Below are positions 51,995 to 61,054 of a stretch of 64,000 bases of DNA, piece by piece; the stretch's first letter is position 1, and each line of letters opens with the position of its first letter. The stretch is from Planctomycetaceae bacterium (GTDB lineage: Bacteria; Planctomycetota; Phycisphaerae; Phycisphaerales; SM1A02). The stretch is from the NCBI GenBank assembly GCA_947490615.1, contig CANLHK010000006.1:1-64000 (forward strand), given 5' to 3'. Below the pieces are notes generated by a model. That model ran no database searches, was not told the DNA's origin, and saw nothing but the letters and a program-made list of their open reading frames with translations. The translations under genes were made by a program, and so were the position numbers.

Positions 51995-53845
51995 CTACTT
52001 GCGGCGGCGCCCATCGTCCCGACGAACGGTGACCTTGCGCCCGCGAAGCGTGGCTCCGCGCAGCGCAGCGACCACGCGATCCGCGTCACCTTCGGGCAAC
52101 TCCACGAGTGAGAAGCCGTCGGCGATTTCGATGTCGCCAATCCCGCGCGGGTTCACATGCGCCTCGTTGGCGATAGCGCCGACGAGATCCGCAGGACGCA
52201 TGCCCATGAGTCGCCCCGCTGCGATGTAGACACGCACCATGTTGCGCGCGTTGAAGTCGCCGCCGCCGCCTCCGCCGCCACCACCGCGCTGCTGCGGTGG
52301 ACCATCTCTTCGCGGCATGAAGTCGGCGGGCTTCTGATAGATGGGGCGCTCATCGGGGCCGCCGCGAGGCATGCCACCACCACCGCCGCCGCCGCCTGCA
52401 TGCGCGTGACTCTGGTGTGCTCCGCCCGTTTTTGGTGCGCCATATTGCGGCCGATCCGTGTAGGGACGCTGCGGGGGATACTCAGGCCGCGAGAAATTCT
52501 CGTAGGTCGGAATCTGGACTTCGTCTTCCGACGCGGCCGAACCCGCGAGCGCTTCGTGCGCGAGCCTGACCGCTGCGGCAGCGACATCCATGAGGTCGTA
52601 CTCGCCTGCGAGCGCCTCCACCACGCCACGAAATCCATCGAGCTCACCAGCGATGATCGCTTCGCGCAGCGTTCCCTTGGTGAGGTCGAGTCGGCGCGCC
52701 TTCACATCGAGCGGCGTCGGGACGGTGGCGATTTCGATCTTCTGCTTGGTGCTCCACTCGATGTTGCGAACCAAGCGATGCTCGCGCGGCTCCGCCAGCG
52801 TGATAGCCACACCTTCGCGGCCCGCGCGGCCCGTGCGGCCAATGCGATGGACATACGCCTCGTGTGACGAAGGCACATCGAAGTTCACGACATGGGAGAT
52901 GTGCTCGATGTCGATGCCGCGCGCGGCGACATCGGTAGCGACCAAGAGGTCGACCGCGGCAGCGCGCGCCTTCTTCATCACGCGATCGCGTTCCGACTGC
53001 GACATACCACCGTGCAGCGCCTCGACGGTGTATCCGCGTCCAGCCAAACGCTCCGCGAGCTCATCGACTTCGATGCGGGTGCGACAGAAGATGATCGCCA
53101 AGGTTGGCGCTTCAAGATCGAGCACGCGTCCGAGCGCAGCAATCTTGTGCGCGCGCGGCACGATGTAGGCGATCTGCCTCACCTTGGGCATCGAGCCCTT
53201 CTTGCCTGTGTCGCGAGGAATGAGCACGCGAACTGGATCCTTGAGATGCCGCTCGGCGATCCCCGCAATGCGTGGCGGAAGCGTCGCGGAGAAGAGCGCG
53301 GTCTGTCGCGTTTCAGGCGCGGCTTCGAGAATGAGCTCAAGATCCTCGGCAAATCCCATGTCAAGCATCTCGTCGGCCTCGTCGAGGACAACCGAGACCA
53401 CGGCGCTGAGATCGATGGTGCCGCGGCGCATGTGATCGAGCACGCGGCCTGGCGTTGCGATCACGACATGGGCTCCGCGCTTCAATGCCATGATCTGACG
53501 GTGGAAATCCTGACCGCCATAGATCGGCGCCACGGCGATTCCCAGCTTGCGGCCGTAGCGATGGAACGCCTCGGAAACTTGCACAGCGAGCTCGCGCGTC
53601 GGGACAAGTACCAACACGAATGGCTTGCCTGCCGCAGGCTTCATCGTGGCAACGCGCTGCAGAAGCGGCAACGCAAACGCGGCGGTCTTACCCGTACCCG
53701 TCGCTGCCTGGCCAAGCAGGTCCTTGCCCTCGAGCAGCGGCGCCGCTGCAGCCTGTTGAATGGGAGTGGGTTCCTCGTAGCCGAGCGCCGCGAGCTCAGC
53801 GAGGAGTTCGGGGCCGAAGCCGAGTTCCGCAAAGGTGTCCTTCAT
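51995..53845 (-). CDS. deaD: DEAD-box ATP-dependent RNA helicase with DbpA-type RNA-binding domain
   Basis: 616-aa helicase. Motifs in order: Q motif YEEPTPIQQAA, Walker A ATGTGKTAAF, PTRELAVQ, VLDEADEMLDMG (DEAD), SATLP, GGMSQSERD, VATDVAARGIDIE and HRIGRTGRAGREG. After a Gly/Pro-rich linker (about 460-520) comes a DbpA-like RNA-binding domain (VRVYIAAGRLMGMRPADLVG) and a basic tail. This is the CsdA/DeaD architecture, involved in ribosome assembly and cold-stress RNA unwinding in E. coli. Start chosen at 53845 where TACCCT lies 6 nt upstream. Confidence 0.95.
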   Translation of the reverse strand: MKDTFAELGFGPELLAELAALGYEEPTPIQQAAAAPLLEGKDLLGQAATGTGKTAAFALPLLQRVATMKPAAGKPFVLVLVPTRELAVQVSEAFHRYGRKLGIAVAPIYGGQDFHRQIMALKRGAHVVIATPGRVLDHMRRGTIDLSAVVSVVLDEADEMLDMGFAEDLELILEAAPETRQTALFSATLPPRIAGIAERHLKDPVRVLIPRDTGKKGSMPKVRQIAYIVPRAHKIAALGRVLDLEAPTLAIIFCRTRIEVDELAERLAGRGYTVEALHGGMSQSERDRVMKKARAAAVDLLVATDVAARGIDIEHISHVVNFDVPSSHEAYVHRIGRTGRAGREGVAITLAEPREHRLVRNIEWSTKQKIEIATVPTPLDVKARRLDLTKGTLREAIIAGELDGFRGVVEALAGEYDLMDVAAAAVRLAHEALAGSAASEDEVQIPTYENFSRPEYPPQRPYTDRPQYGAPKTGGAHQSHAHAGGGGGGGGMPRGGPDERPIYQKPADFMPRRDGPPQQRGGGGGGGGGDFNARNMVRVYIAAGRLMGMRPADLVGAIANEAHVNPRGIGDIEIADGFSLVELPEGDADRVVAALRGATLRGRKVTVRRDDGRRRK

Positions 53846-53851
53846 CCGCAC

Positions 53852-53857
53852 AGGGTA
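53852..53857 (-). promoter_or_regulatory. -10-like hexamer TACCCT, leaderless arrangement
   Basis: Minus strand TACCCT ends 6 nt before the ATG of the helicase gene. Confidence 0.45.
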
Positions 53858-53872
53858 CAGGAGATGGGGAGA

Positions 53873-55504
53873 TCATGGCCACGCTGCGAGAAACACCGAG
53901 AGATCGGCCGCGCCGACGGTCCCATCACCATCGAGGTCCGCCGGATGATTGGACTGTCCCCACGCGCTGAGCAGGATCGCGAGATCCATGCCATCGACGA
54001 ATCCATCGTGATTCAGGTCGTTCGGGCCGCCTGGAGGACACTCGTCGCTCCAGCCATCTCCATCGCCGTCAGCGCAACTCGTGCCTGGCCCCTGCCATGA
54101 CAGTCCATGCGCGACGACTTCCATATCAGTCGTGAGTCTGCATCCGCCTTGCGCGCATCGTGCGCCCCACACGCGCACGCAATCGGCCCAGTTTGGAGCG
54201 GCACAGGCAGGATCGCTGATGTCGAGCGTGCGCGTGAGTTCACCAACGAATGCTTCCGCCCGCGCGCTCTGCGCATACGGGTGATGGTGCGCGGTGTCAG
54301 CCATGTACAACATCGACGGTCCCCAACCGTACTCCTCCTCTGCGATGCGCCGCAGGTTGAGCGCGAGGACATGCGAATCCTGCAAGGCGATTTCGTGCGC
54401 GATCACGGGCATGCCATCGACGATTGCCTCGAACTGATTGCCGCCCGCGCCCAGCAGTTCACCCGCGATGATGATTGGAAACGCAGGGTCTTTGAGTTGC
54501 GCGCGGATCCACTGGATCGCCTCAAGCAACTGCGCGCGCCACTGTTCAAGACTCGTGATGTAGCCCGCATCGTTGGCGCCGTACTGCAGCACGATGACTC
54601 CTGGCGCATGCGCCCGAAGAAACGCGCCGCTCTGTCCATGCTCCTGGGTGAGATGGATCAGCCGCATGCCGCCACGCGCAAACGATTGCACGACAACACC
54701 GGTTGGGACGCCCGTCGGCGCACCGAGACTCCGAAAGCGCACGCCTACCACATCGCATCCAATCTTTGGTGAGTCTCCTTCGAGAGCCAGCTGCAAGTGA
54801 CGGCGCGCGCCAAACTGCAGCGGCGGCGTGGTGAACCAGGCGAACCTCTCGCTCTTGATCTTGCTGCTTGCAGGGAACGAACCTCGCTGCAGGACTTCGG
54901 CGGTCGCAGTAGGAATGTCACCATCGGTCGGTGCGTTGGTCCATCGCAGGCCCGCTGATCCGGGGCGCTCGATCGCAAGGACATCGGCAACAAACGGCCC
55001 CTTCGCGTCGAGCCATGGTCCGCCCTCGAGCGTGTCAGATGCGCAGAAGGACGCGTCGTGCAAGAGCACTGTGCGGGCGAAACCCGTAGGCGCACCGCCA
55101 CTGGCAAGGAGCGCCTCGACGGTGAGACCCGCACTCACGCGATCTTCGGCCACCGTCGTCGGGATCGTCGCCGTGCTCTGCTCCATGGTGCCGAGCCACA
55201 TCGGTCGCGCGATCGATGTGTGGTTGGTGAAGAGTTGCGATTCGCCACTTGGTCCATAGACCTTGGCAAAGCGCGCGTTGAGCTGCGCGATGTAGTGCTC
55301 GCCCCAACCCCACGGCGCCGTCTCCTGCGAGTCGCCGAGGATCGTGACCCGCAAGACCTCTGTGCGCGAACGCTCGAAGACGGACTTGAACACCGTTGGA
55401 TCGACCGCGGTCACGCGCGGCACGCTGGCGTAGCTCGCTCCGTCCGCATGCGCGAAGCACGCGGGAACCACCAACATCAGGAAAAGCATCGCAGCCCGCA
55501 GCAT
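53873..55504 (-). CDS. Secreted SGNH-type hydrolase with dockerin-like C-terminus
   Basis: 543-aa exported protein. Signal peptide (AAMLFLMLVVPACFAHA), then an SGNH/GDSL-like hydrolase domain with ILGDSQETAPWGWGEH (catalytic Ser block), VIVLQYGANDAGY (GxND block) and a late ADTAHHHPYAQS His region. Residues about 495-540 are two dockerin-type EF-hand-like repeats, DLNHDGFVDGMDLAILLSAW and DLDGDGTVGAADLSVFLAAW, of the planctomycete type used for surface anchoring or secretion. The substrate may be an acetylated polysaccharide. The start at 55504 follows TACCTT by 8 nt. Confidence 0.88.
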   Translation of the reverse strand: MLRAAMLFLMLVVPACFAHADGASYASVPRVTAVDPTVFKSVFERSRTEVLRVTILGDSQETAPWGWGEHYIAQLNARFAKVYGPSGESQLFTNHTSIARPMWLGTMEQSTATIPTTVAEDRVSAGLTVEALLASGGAPTGFARTVLLHDASFCASDTLEGGPWLDAKGPFVADVLAIERPGSAGLRWTNAPTDGDIPTATAEVLQRGSFPASSKIKSERFAWFTTPPLQFGARRHLQLALEGDSPKIGCDVVGVRFRSLGAPTGVPTGVVVQSFARGGMRLIHLTQEHGQSGAFLRAHAPGVIVLQYGANDAGYITSLEQWRAQLLEAIQWIRAQLKDPAFPIIIAGELLGAGGNQFEAIVDGMPVIAHEIALQDSHVLALNLRRIAEEEYGWGPSMLYMADTAHHHPYAQSARAEAFVGELTRTLDISDPACAAPNWADCVRVWGARCAQGGCRLTTDMEVVAHGLSWQGPGTSCADGDGDGWSDECPPGGPNDLNHDGFVDGMDLAILLSAWGQSNHPADLDGDGTVGAADLSVFLAAWP

Positions 55505-55512
55505 GGACTGAG

Positions 55513-55518
55513 AAGGTA
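55513..55518 (-). promoter_or_regulatory. -10-like hexamer TACCTT upstream of the SGNH gene
   Basis: Minus strand TACCTT ends 8 nt before the ATG at 55504. Confidence 0.35.
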
Positions 55519-55719
55519 CTTCGCACCGCGTCGCGCGCAAACCAAACAAGAAACTCCGTCCTCTCCCAACGCCCAGTCTCGAAAGAAAGAGGCCGCAAGA
55601 CCCGCACAGCCCTCCCTCACCTCGCTTGAAGCGAGGAAGAGTCGGTTGCGAAGGCCTGCGGCCCCATGCACAGTGCGTCACGAAACTGGGCGCGAAACCT
55701 CCTGCGCCCTTGCCTCAAC

Positions 55720-56736
55720 TTACGGCTCGGTCTTACCCGTCGAGGTCGCCGAGGTCACGCCCGTACCAGTCGGCGTCTCACCGTCGCACTGCTTGGAGAG
55801 TGCGAGCAGCATCTCACGCGCCAACACGATTTGTCCCTTGCGATTCAGACTGGCGCCGTCGTCGGTGTACTCACTGGCGAGGACTTGCAGACGCTTGCCC
55901 TTGTGCTCCACAGTGGCTTCGGTGCCATCAGTGCGGCGTGCTTGAGCAGCGGCGATGTCAAAGACCTGCGCGAGTGGGAATTGCTGGCGAATCGCGGCGT
56001 TGTAACGCGCGCGTGCCGCGTTGGACGCATCGGTTCCCACTCCAACAAGTCGCTTGATTCGACTCGCCGATTCTTCAGGTGACTTGAGCGGCACCGTGCA
56101 GTGCACGAGACGCAGCGTGGGTCGCTCGCGCTGGATTTCTGCGACAGCCTTGAGATAGCGCTCGACCAACGCATCGATGTTCGTGTTGCGGCCGATGTCG
56201 CCGTAACAAAGCTTGAGCATCGCCACATCGATCTTGGCGCCTTCGCTCGAGCGCAAGAACCGAGAGAACTCATCGATCTTCTGTTCGGGATACCCGCGCT
56301 TACCCGCCGTCGCGCCGACGATGCCTGGAGTGTCGAAGGCGGATTGCGCTGCGCCATCGGTCTTGTCGGGTTCGGCGTACGCGCAGCAAGCCAGCGCGAC
56401 GCTCGGGTAGCGGCGATGGACTTCGGCAAGGCCCGTGAGGATCTCACTACCAACCGATTGGTGCGCGAAGTAGACACGCAGCGTGCGCACCTCGGACCAG
56501 CACGATGGACTCACGCTGTCCAACGCACTGAGATTCACGATCGGATCACTTCGATCTTGTTGAAGCGGCGCGACGGCTGGAGGTGTCGTCGATTTTGGCG
56601 CGACCACTTGCGCCTCTACGCTCGGCGCGGCCCAACTGAGCGTGCTGAGCGTTGCAGCACACACCATGCAACGCCATGGTGCGGGGTGATTCGACGGTGC
56701 CCTCGGGCTCTGGTTCGTCTTCGTACTCTGGTCCAT
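55720..56736 (-). CDS. Secreted SGNH/GDSL-like hydrolase family protein
   Basis: 338-aa protein with an N-terminal signal region (CMVCAATLSTLSWAAPSVEA) and the domain starting LRVYFAHQSVGSEILTGLAE, a variant of the SGNH block I in which His-Gln-Ser replaces Gly-Asp-Ser. Later features are DVAMLKLCYGDIGRNTNIDA and VHCTVPLKSPEESASRIKRL. The final ASLNRKGQIVLAREMLLAL with YTDDGASLN upstream places the acidic/His end. It may be an esterase or carbohydrate-binding relative. AAGGGAG 6-7 nt upstream selects the start at 56736. Confidence 0.8.
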   Translation of the reverse strand: MDQSTKTNQSPRAPSNHPAPWRCMVCAATLSTLSWAAPSVEAQVVAPKSTTPPAVAPLQQDRSDPIVNLSALDSVSPSCWSEVRTLRVYFAHQSVGSEILTGLAEVHRRYPSVALACCAYAEPDKTDGAAQSAFDTPGIVGATAGKRGYPEQKIDEFSRFLRSSEGAKIDVAMLKLCYGDIGRNTNIDALVERYLKAVAEIQRERPTLRLVHCTVPLKSPEESASRIKRLVGVGTDASNAARARYNAAIRQQFPLAQVFDIAAAQARRTDGTEATVEHKGKRLQVLASEYTDDGASLNRKGQIVLAREMLLALSKQCDGETPTGTGVTSATSTGKTEP

Positions 56737-56950
56737 GCGAGGCTCCCTTGTGCAATGTGGCTCACACCGAACTTGTCCGCGCAGCGTGCGCGAAGTGAGA
56801 TCGATGCTAGAAACCACGGAGAGCGCGACGCCTGTTTCAGAGCCAATCACTGATCAAAGCGTTGGATCGGGACAGCTTCCTACAGGACTCCTCCCGCGAC
56901 GCGAGACCCCACCGCGACGCGGACCGACCATACGGTCTGACAAGGCAAAC

Positions 56951-57841
56951 TCACGCCTGCGCGAGCCCTTCCCGAATCGCAAAGCGCATGAGCTCAGCGC
57001 GAGTGAATACGCGGAGCTTCTTCATGATCCTCTCTTGGTGACCGTCGATGGTCTTGGGGCTGCGCGCGAGTTCTTCACCGATCTCTCCGCGCGAGAGTCC
57101 CTTGCCGATCAATCGGAGCACTTCGAGTTCTCGCTGGGTCAGCGAGTCAAGCAATGTGACGGGTGCGCCATTCGCGCCCCGCATCAATCCTGTGTGCGCG
57201 GCAAGGCCCGCTTGCGTGCCGTGGGCAGTGGCGGAACCCGTTCGTCCATCGTGCACGGAGCTCGATGACGCACCGTTCCCAGACAGGCGCCCTGCCGGCT
57301 TCTTCGGCGGCTGGCAGCGCGCGCGCACCTTGGTGCCCATCACGAAGGTCCCCTCCGCGCAACGCGCCACGCGGCGAAGTCCCTCCACAATCTCTTCGAG
57401 ATCCTCGCTCTTGGCGAAGTACCCCGAGGCCCCGCATCGAAACGCGGAGGCAAGGAATCCATCGCGAATGTGCGCGCTCAGAAAGACAAAACGCGTTTCG
57501 GGATAGAGGTGCCGCATGCGATCGGCGATCTCAAAGACATCGGGTCCTGGCATCTCAATGTCGAGCACGACCACATCGGGGCGATGTTCCGCCACAGCGT
57601 TCAAGAGGTGTTCAGCAGATCCAAGTGCGGCGACACAGCGCACATGGCCGTCGATGGCGAACTGCGCGCGAAGTCCCTCAATGAGCACCGAGTGGTCATC
57701 AACGCAGACGACCCGCACGGTGGCGCGTTGGGTATCTCGCACCGTGTGGATAGGGAGTGCCGCGTCGATACTGCGACGCCGAGCGAGTTCACGCGGGGGC
57801 TCGGTGAGCTCGAGCGTGGAAGAAGTGTTGCCGTCATTCAT
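56951..57841 (-). CDS. LuxR/NarL-family response regulator
   Basis: 296-aa response regulator. The receiver domain has VVCVDDHSVL (acidic pair Asp48-Asp49), the phosphoacceptor in VVVLDIEMPG (Asp94), FLSAH and the KSEDL lysine. A ~50-residue linker rich in Gly/Ser follows. The C-terminal HTH is LuxR-type: LTQRELEVLRLIGKGLSRGE and EELARSPKTIDGHQERIMKK. Its ATG overlaps the stop of the histidine kinase by 8 nt (ATGAATGA), so the pair is translationally coupled. A longer frame beginning far upstream is rejected. Confidence 0.94.
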   Translation of the reverse strand: MNDGNTSSTLELTEPPRELARRRSIDAALPIHTVRDTQRATVRVVCVDDHSVLIEGLRAQFAIDGHVRCVAALGSAEHLLNAVAEHRPDVVVLDIEMPGPDVFEIADRMRHLYPETRFVFLSAHIRDGFLASAFRCGASGYFAKSEDLEEIVEGLRRVARCAEGTFVMGTKVRARCQPPKKPAGRLSGNGASSSSVHDGRTGSATAHGTQAGLAAHTGLMRGANGAPVTLLDSLTQRELEVLRLIGKGLSRGEIGEELARSPKTIDGHQERIMKKLRVFTRAELMRFAIREGLAQA

Positions 57842-59927
57842 CGCGAGTCTCCTTCTGAAGTGGTGCGAGAGCGGTTTCGAGCCCACGCTCGATGACCGCA
57901 AGATCGTGGATGTCGGGGATGCAAGACACGCCAAGTGCGTGCAGCGCGTCGAGGTCATTCGCGGCCAATTCGCCGAGCACAACCAATCTCCGCGCAGGAT
58001 GGACAGTGACCCAATGCCGCGCGCAGGCCAGCGTGATGCGATCCGCGTCGATGACGAGGATATCGATCTCATCATCACCGAGGTCGCCATCAAGATGAGC
58101 GGCGCCCGCTTCGAGGATCGCGCCAATCAGGGAGGCGGTGCGGCCGTCGGCAAGCCGCACGGCTGCGAGAATCGGGGCAGGAGCACTGCTTCCCACCGCC
58201 CACGGGAGACGAATGGCGACCGTCGCGCCGTGGCCAGGACGCGAACTCAATTGGACCGAACCACCCGCGCGTTCCGCAACGCGACGCACCAGCGGCAAAC
58301 CGAGCCCCGTGCCGAGCCCGCGCGTCTTGGTGGTGTAGAACATGTCAAAAGCGCGGCGCGAGACGGCCTCAGGCATCCCGACTCCGTTGTCGATGACTTC
58401 GATCAGCACGGTTCGCCCGGCTTCCGACTGGGTCACGCGCAACAGAACTTTCGCTTGCGCGCGCGAGCGTTCTTTCGGCATCGCCTCACCCGCGTTCACG
58501 AGCAAGTTGAGCACCGCGCGGGTCAGCGCGTGCGGTGGAACGGCAACAGGGGGCAGTCCCTCTGGAATCTCCACCGCAAGATCAGCCGCCCGATAGAGCG
58601 CCTTCGAAAGAAGCGGACCTGCGTGCATCCACCAGTCCTTGATCTCCGTGCTCTGCACACCATCGCCCGCTCCCTCAGGATCGAGCGCGAGTGAATGGAG
58701 TGCGTCAGCGAGGTGCTGCAGATAGCCGAGGCTCTCACGAATCTCAGCGATGTGCATGTCGCGGTCGCCTGATCCCTGCCGCTTTGCTGCAGCGGCGATC
58801 GCATTGAGGTGGGCACGAATCGGCAGCATCACATTGCTCATGTCGTGGCCGAGTCCAGCCGCGAGCGTGCCAATGACCGCCAATCGATCGGTCTCGCGCA
58901 CTCGCGCTTCCGCAGCCTTGCGGGCGGAGAGATCGCGCAGCACTGCCGTGAATCCTGACCCTCCGTCAAGCGGATTCAGAACGACATCGATGGTGATGGA
59001 ACTTCCGTCTTTGCAGCGCGCCTCCACCTCGTGCACCGAACTGCGCACCCGCGAAGCGCCATGCAGCGTGTCGGCGTCGCCGTGTTCCAAGAGATCCCAA
59101 CGAACCCGATCCTGATCGGCGGGATGGAAGAGCATGGTGATCCGTCGACCAACGAGCTCACTGTCGCGATAGCCAAACATGCGATTCGCCGCAGGATTGG
59201 CGGACTCAATGATCCCCATGCGATCGAGCGCGAAGACCGCATCGTGCGCGCCCCTGAGTAAGGTCTGCAACCGTTGAGCACTCACCTCGGCTGACGAGGC
59301 AAGGCAAATGTGTTCAAGCACGACCAACATGCGATCGGTCGCGTTGCGCAGCAAGCGATGCGTCGTTTCGTCGGCGAGCCCTCGCATCGGAAGAAAAAGC
59401 GTGACGAGCCCCATCGCCTCTGCCTCGGCGGTTCCGACCTCGATGCTGTCCAGAGCCTGCACGCCAGCTCCTTCGAGCCTTCCGCTGAGGAAGGTCCCAG
59501 AGAGCTCTGCACTCTCCGCGACATCGGTGATACGCCAGCGAGGACGATCGACCAGCGGCACCGCGGCGCGACCAAGCCCAAGCTCCGCGGCGAGGTCGGA
59601 CTCGATGCCGCACATCGTTGCCAAAGGGCCACGACCGCGCACTTCAAGATGCACCGTCGCGCCGCGCGCGCCGCTGAGTTCACGAACCAACTCGACAAAA
59701 GCCTCGAGGATCGCCGCGGGAATTCTGCTGCGCAAGACTGCTTCAAAACGCTCCATCGCGTCGAGCCACGGAAACGGAGGTATGACGACAGCGTCGGCGG
59801 CGGCCCTCGCATCACGACTCGTGTCGCGCGGCTCGCTCGCTGCACCCGCAAGCAGTTCCGCCATCGGTGCTGCGCCTGCGCGCGACACCAACGACGCACT
59901 TCTGAACTCAGGTTCCGCTCGGGCCAT
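57834..59927 (-). CDS. Sensor histidine kinase with PAS domain and degenerate receiver
   Basis: 697-aa soluble kinase. Order: N-terminal GAF-like region (about 60-215), PAS domain (about 222-335, with AHDAVFALDRMGIIESANPA), dimerisation helices with phospho-His in GLGHDMSNVM (His361), a HATPase domain (NLLVNAGEAM N-box, VIDNGVGMP G1, GLGTGLGLPLV G2), and a C-terminal ~110 residues that read like a receiver lacking a clear phosphoacceptor Asp (ILVIDADRITLACARHWVTV). It has no membrane helix, so it senses a cytoplasmic signal. It phosphorylates the coupled NarL-type regulator. Confidence 0.93.
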   Translation of the reverse strand: MARAEPEFRSASLVSRAGAAPMAELLAGAASEPRDTSRDARAAADAVVIPPFPWLDAMERFEAVLRSRIPAAILEAFVELVRELSGARGATVHLEVRGRGPLATMCGIESDLAAELGLGRAAVPLVDRPRWRITDVAESAELSGTFLSGRLEGAGVQALDSIEVGTAEAEAMGLVTLFLPMRGLADETTHRLLRNATDRMLVVLEHICLASSAEVSAQRLQTLLRGAHDAVFALDRMGIIESANPAANRMFGYRDSELVGRRITMLFHPADQDRVRWDLLEHGDADTLHGASRVRSSVHEVEARCKDGSSITIDVVLNPLDGGSGFTAVLRDLSARKAAEARVRETDRLAVIGTLAAGLGHDMSNVMLPIRAHLNAIAAAAKRQGSGDRDMHIAEIRESLGYLQHLADALHSLALDPEGAGDGVQSTEIKDWWMHAGPLLSKALYRAADLAVEIPEGLPPVAVPPHALTRAVLNLLVNAGEAMPKERSRAQAKVLLRVTQSEAGRTVLIEVIDNGVGMPEAVSRRAFDMFYTTKTRGLGTGLGLPLVRRVAERAGGSVQLSSRPGHGATVAIRLPWAVGSSAPAPILAAVRLADGRTASLIGAILEAGAAHLDGDLGDDEIDILVIDADRITLACARHWVTVHPARRLVVLGELAANDLDALHALGVSCIPDIHDLAVIERGLETALAPLQKETRDE

Positions 59928-60147
59928 CGATGTGACCTTTCTCAGCCAGCAAAACTCCGATCAGCTGACCTGCGCACCGTAGCGCGGCGAGGCTCTTACT
60001 CCCAGTGGTTGTGCTGGGCTATCCGCCTGATTCTCCGCGCCAAAGTTTTCCAACCGACTCAAGCACGATTTCCGCTGTCGAGGGTTGACTCTCTTTCCCA
60101 TACTCGCCTTGTATGCAGGTCCGCACCGCAACAGGAGAGAGACAGCC

Positions 60148-60357
60148 ATGCAGTGCACCCTTCGACCCCTTCGAAATCCTCAGCTTTGCATTGATGTGCG
60201 GACGCGGCTCGTGGAAGCGATTGCCGCAGAACTCACGCGATATTGCGGAGGAAACGAACAACTCAATCTGCTTGAAGCCGAGGCGCAATTGGATGCGCTT
60301 CTCGGAGACACCGATCAACTCCCGTTGATCGGTGAACCCACTACCAACCCGCGTTGA
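60148..60357 (+). CDS. Small hypothetical protein, 69 aa
   Basis: Short soluble protein, TLRPLRNPQLCIDVRTRLVE to a C-terminal DALLGDTDQLPLIGEP. An AGGAG Shine-Dalgarno lies 11 nt upstream of the ATG, and the next gene begins 14 nt later, so the two probably form an operon. It has a helical central part, including NEQLNLLEAEAQLDAL, and no recognised domain. Confidence 0.6.
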   Translation: MQCTLRPLRNPQLCIDVRTRLVEAIAAELTRYCGGNEQLNLLEAEAQLDALLGDTDQLPLIGEPTTNPR

Positions 60358-60370
60358 AGGAGATTGCCAA

Positions 60371-60907
60371 ATGCCCGCGAGAGGATCCCAGCCCATTCAC
60401 CTTGCCGTTTGTGACTCGCATCGCGCGACGCAGTATCTCGCGACCATGGAGGGCGGGGATCGCGTGCATGTGACGGAGACGGCGACGCTCGCGAGCCGAT
60501 GGGTGGATTTCCACGATCATTCCCGGCCGATGCGATTGGGGATGGGACCATCGGCTGGTGCAGTGCAGCGCTACGCCGATGAGCATCACGAAGCCGAAGA
60601 ACTCACGCGGCGTTTCGCGCGCGAGGTGGCACGATGGCTCGCGAGTGCGACCACCCGCCACCCGGGCAGCCCGTTGCACACCTTTGCGGCTCCGCGATTT
60701 CTTGGCGTTCTTCGAGAAGAACTCGGACAGGACTGGCCAACGATCACACTGATCCGCAGTGAGCTCTGCGGACTTCGTCCTGGAGAAATCGCGTCACATC
60801 CAGCGGTCCAATCGTTGGTGCGCGATGCGCAGCGAGGCGAGCCCAGTGCGCGATCGGCAGAGGCGTTGAGCCGCCCGACCGCGCGCGCCGACATCAACTC
60901 CGACTGA
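60371..60907 (+). CDS. Host attachment family protein
   Basis: 178-aa protein of the Host_attach/BaeRF-like family: an early LAVCDSHRATQYLA strand, EELTRRFAREVARWLASATT helix, and LHTFAAPRFLGVLREELGQD, which is the conserved AxP-x-FLG-x-LR motif. The family name comes from Agrobacterium attachment, but the fold is that of the eRF1/ribosome-release-factor relatives and its role is uncertain. An AAGGAG Shine-Dalgarno 8 nt upstream fixes the start at 60371. It heads a stress-gene neighbourhood. Confidence 0.85.
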   Translation: MPARGSQPIHLAVCDSHRATQYLATMEGGDRVHVTETATLASRWVDFHDHSRPMRLGMGPSAGAVQRYADEHHEAEELTRRFAREVARWLASATTRHPGSPLHTFAAPRFLGVLREELGQDWPTITLIRSELCGLRPGEIASHPAVQSLVRDAQRGEPSARSAEALSRPTARADINSD

Positions 60908-60986
60908 CGAGTGACACGCTCGCGGCGATTGCGCGTGATGGTGTCCTGTGCTGTGGCATGCTTGCACTCGGCCAATACGAGCGTGG

Positions 60987-61018
60987 CAAAAAAACAGCGG
61001 AGTCCTGTGACTCCGCTG
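60987..61018 (-). terminator. Rho-independent terminator after the DUF892 gene
   Basis: Perfect 10-bp stem (CAGCGGAGTC / GACTCCGCTG), 4-nt loop, and on the minus strand a run of seven T. It lies 37 nt after the stop codon of the DUF892 gene. Confidence 0.92.
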
Positions 61019-61054
61019 CACGGTGCCCTTTGTGCACCGCTCTTGCATTCCGCT

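Noticed and set aside
53873-54040. Dockerin repeats as proof of a cellulosome
   Set aside because: Such repeats are common at C-termini of planctomycete exported proteins without cohesin scaffolds; none is seen here.
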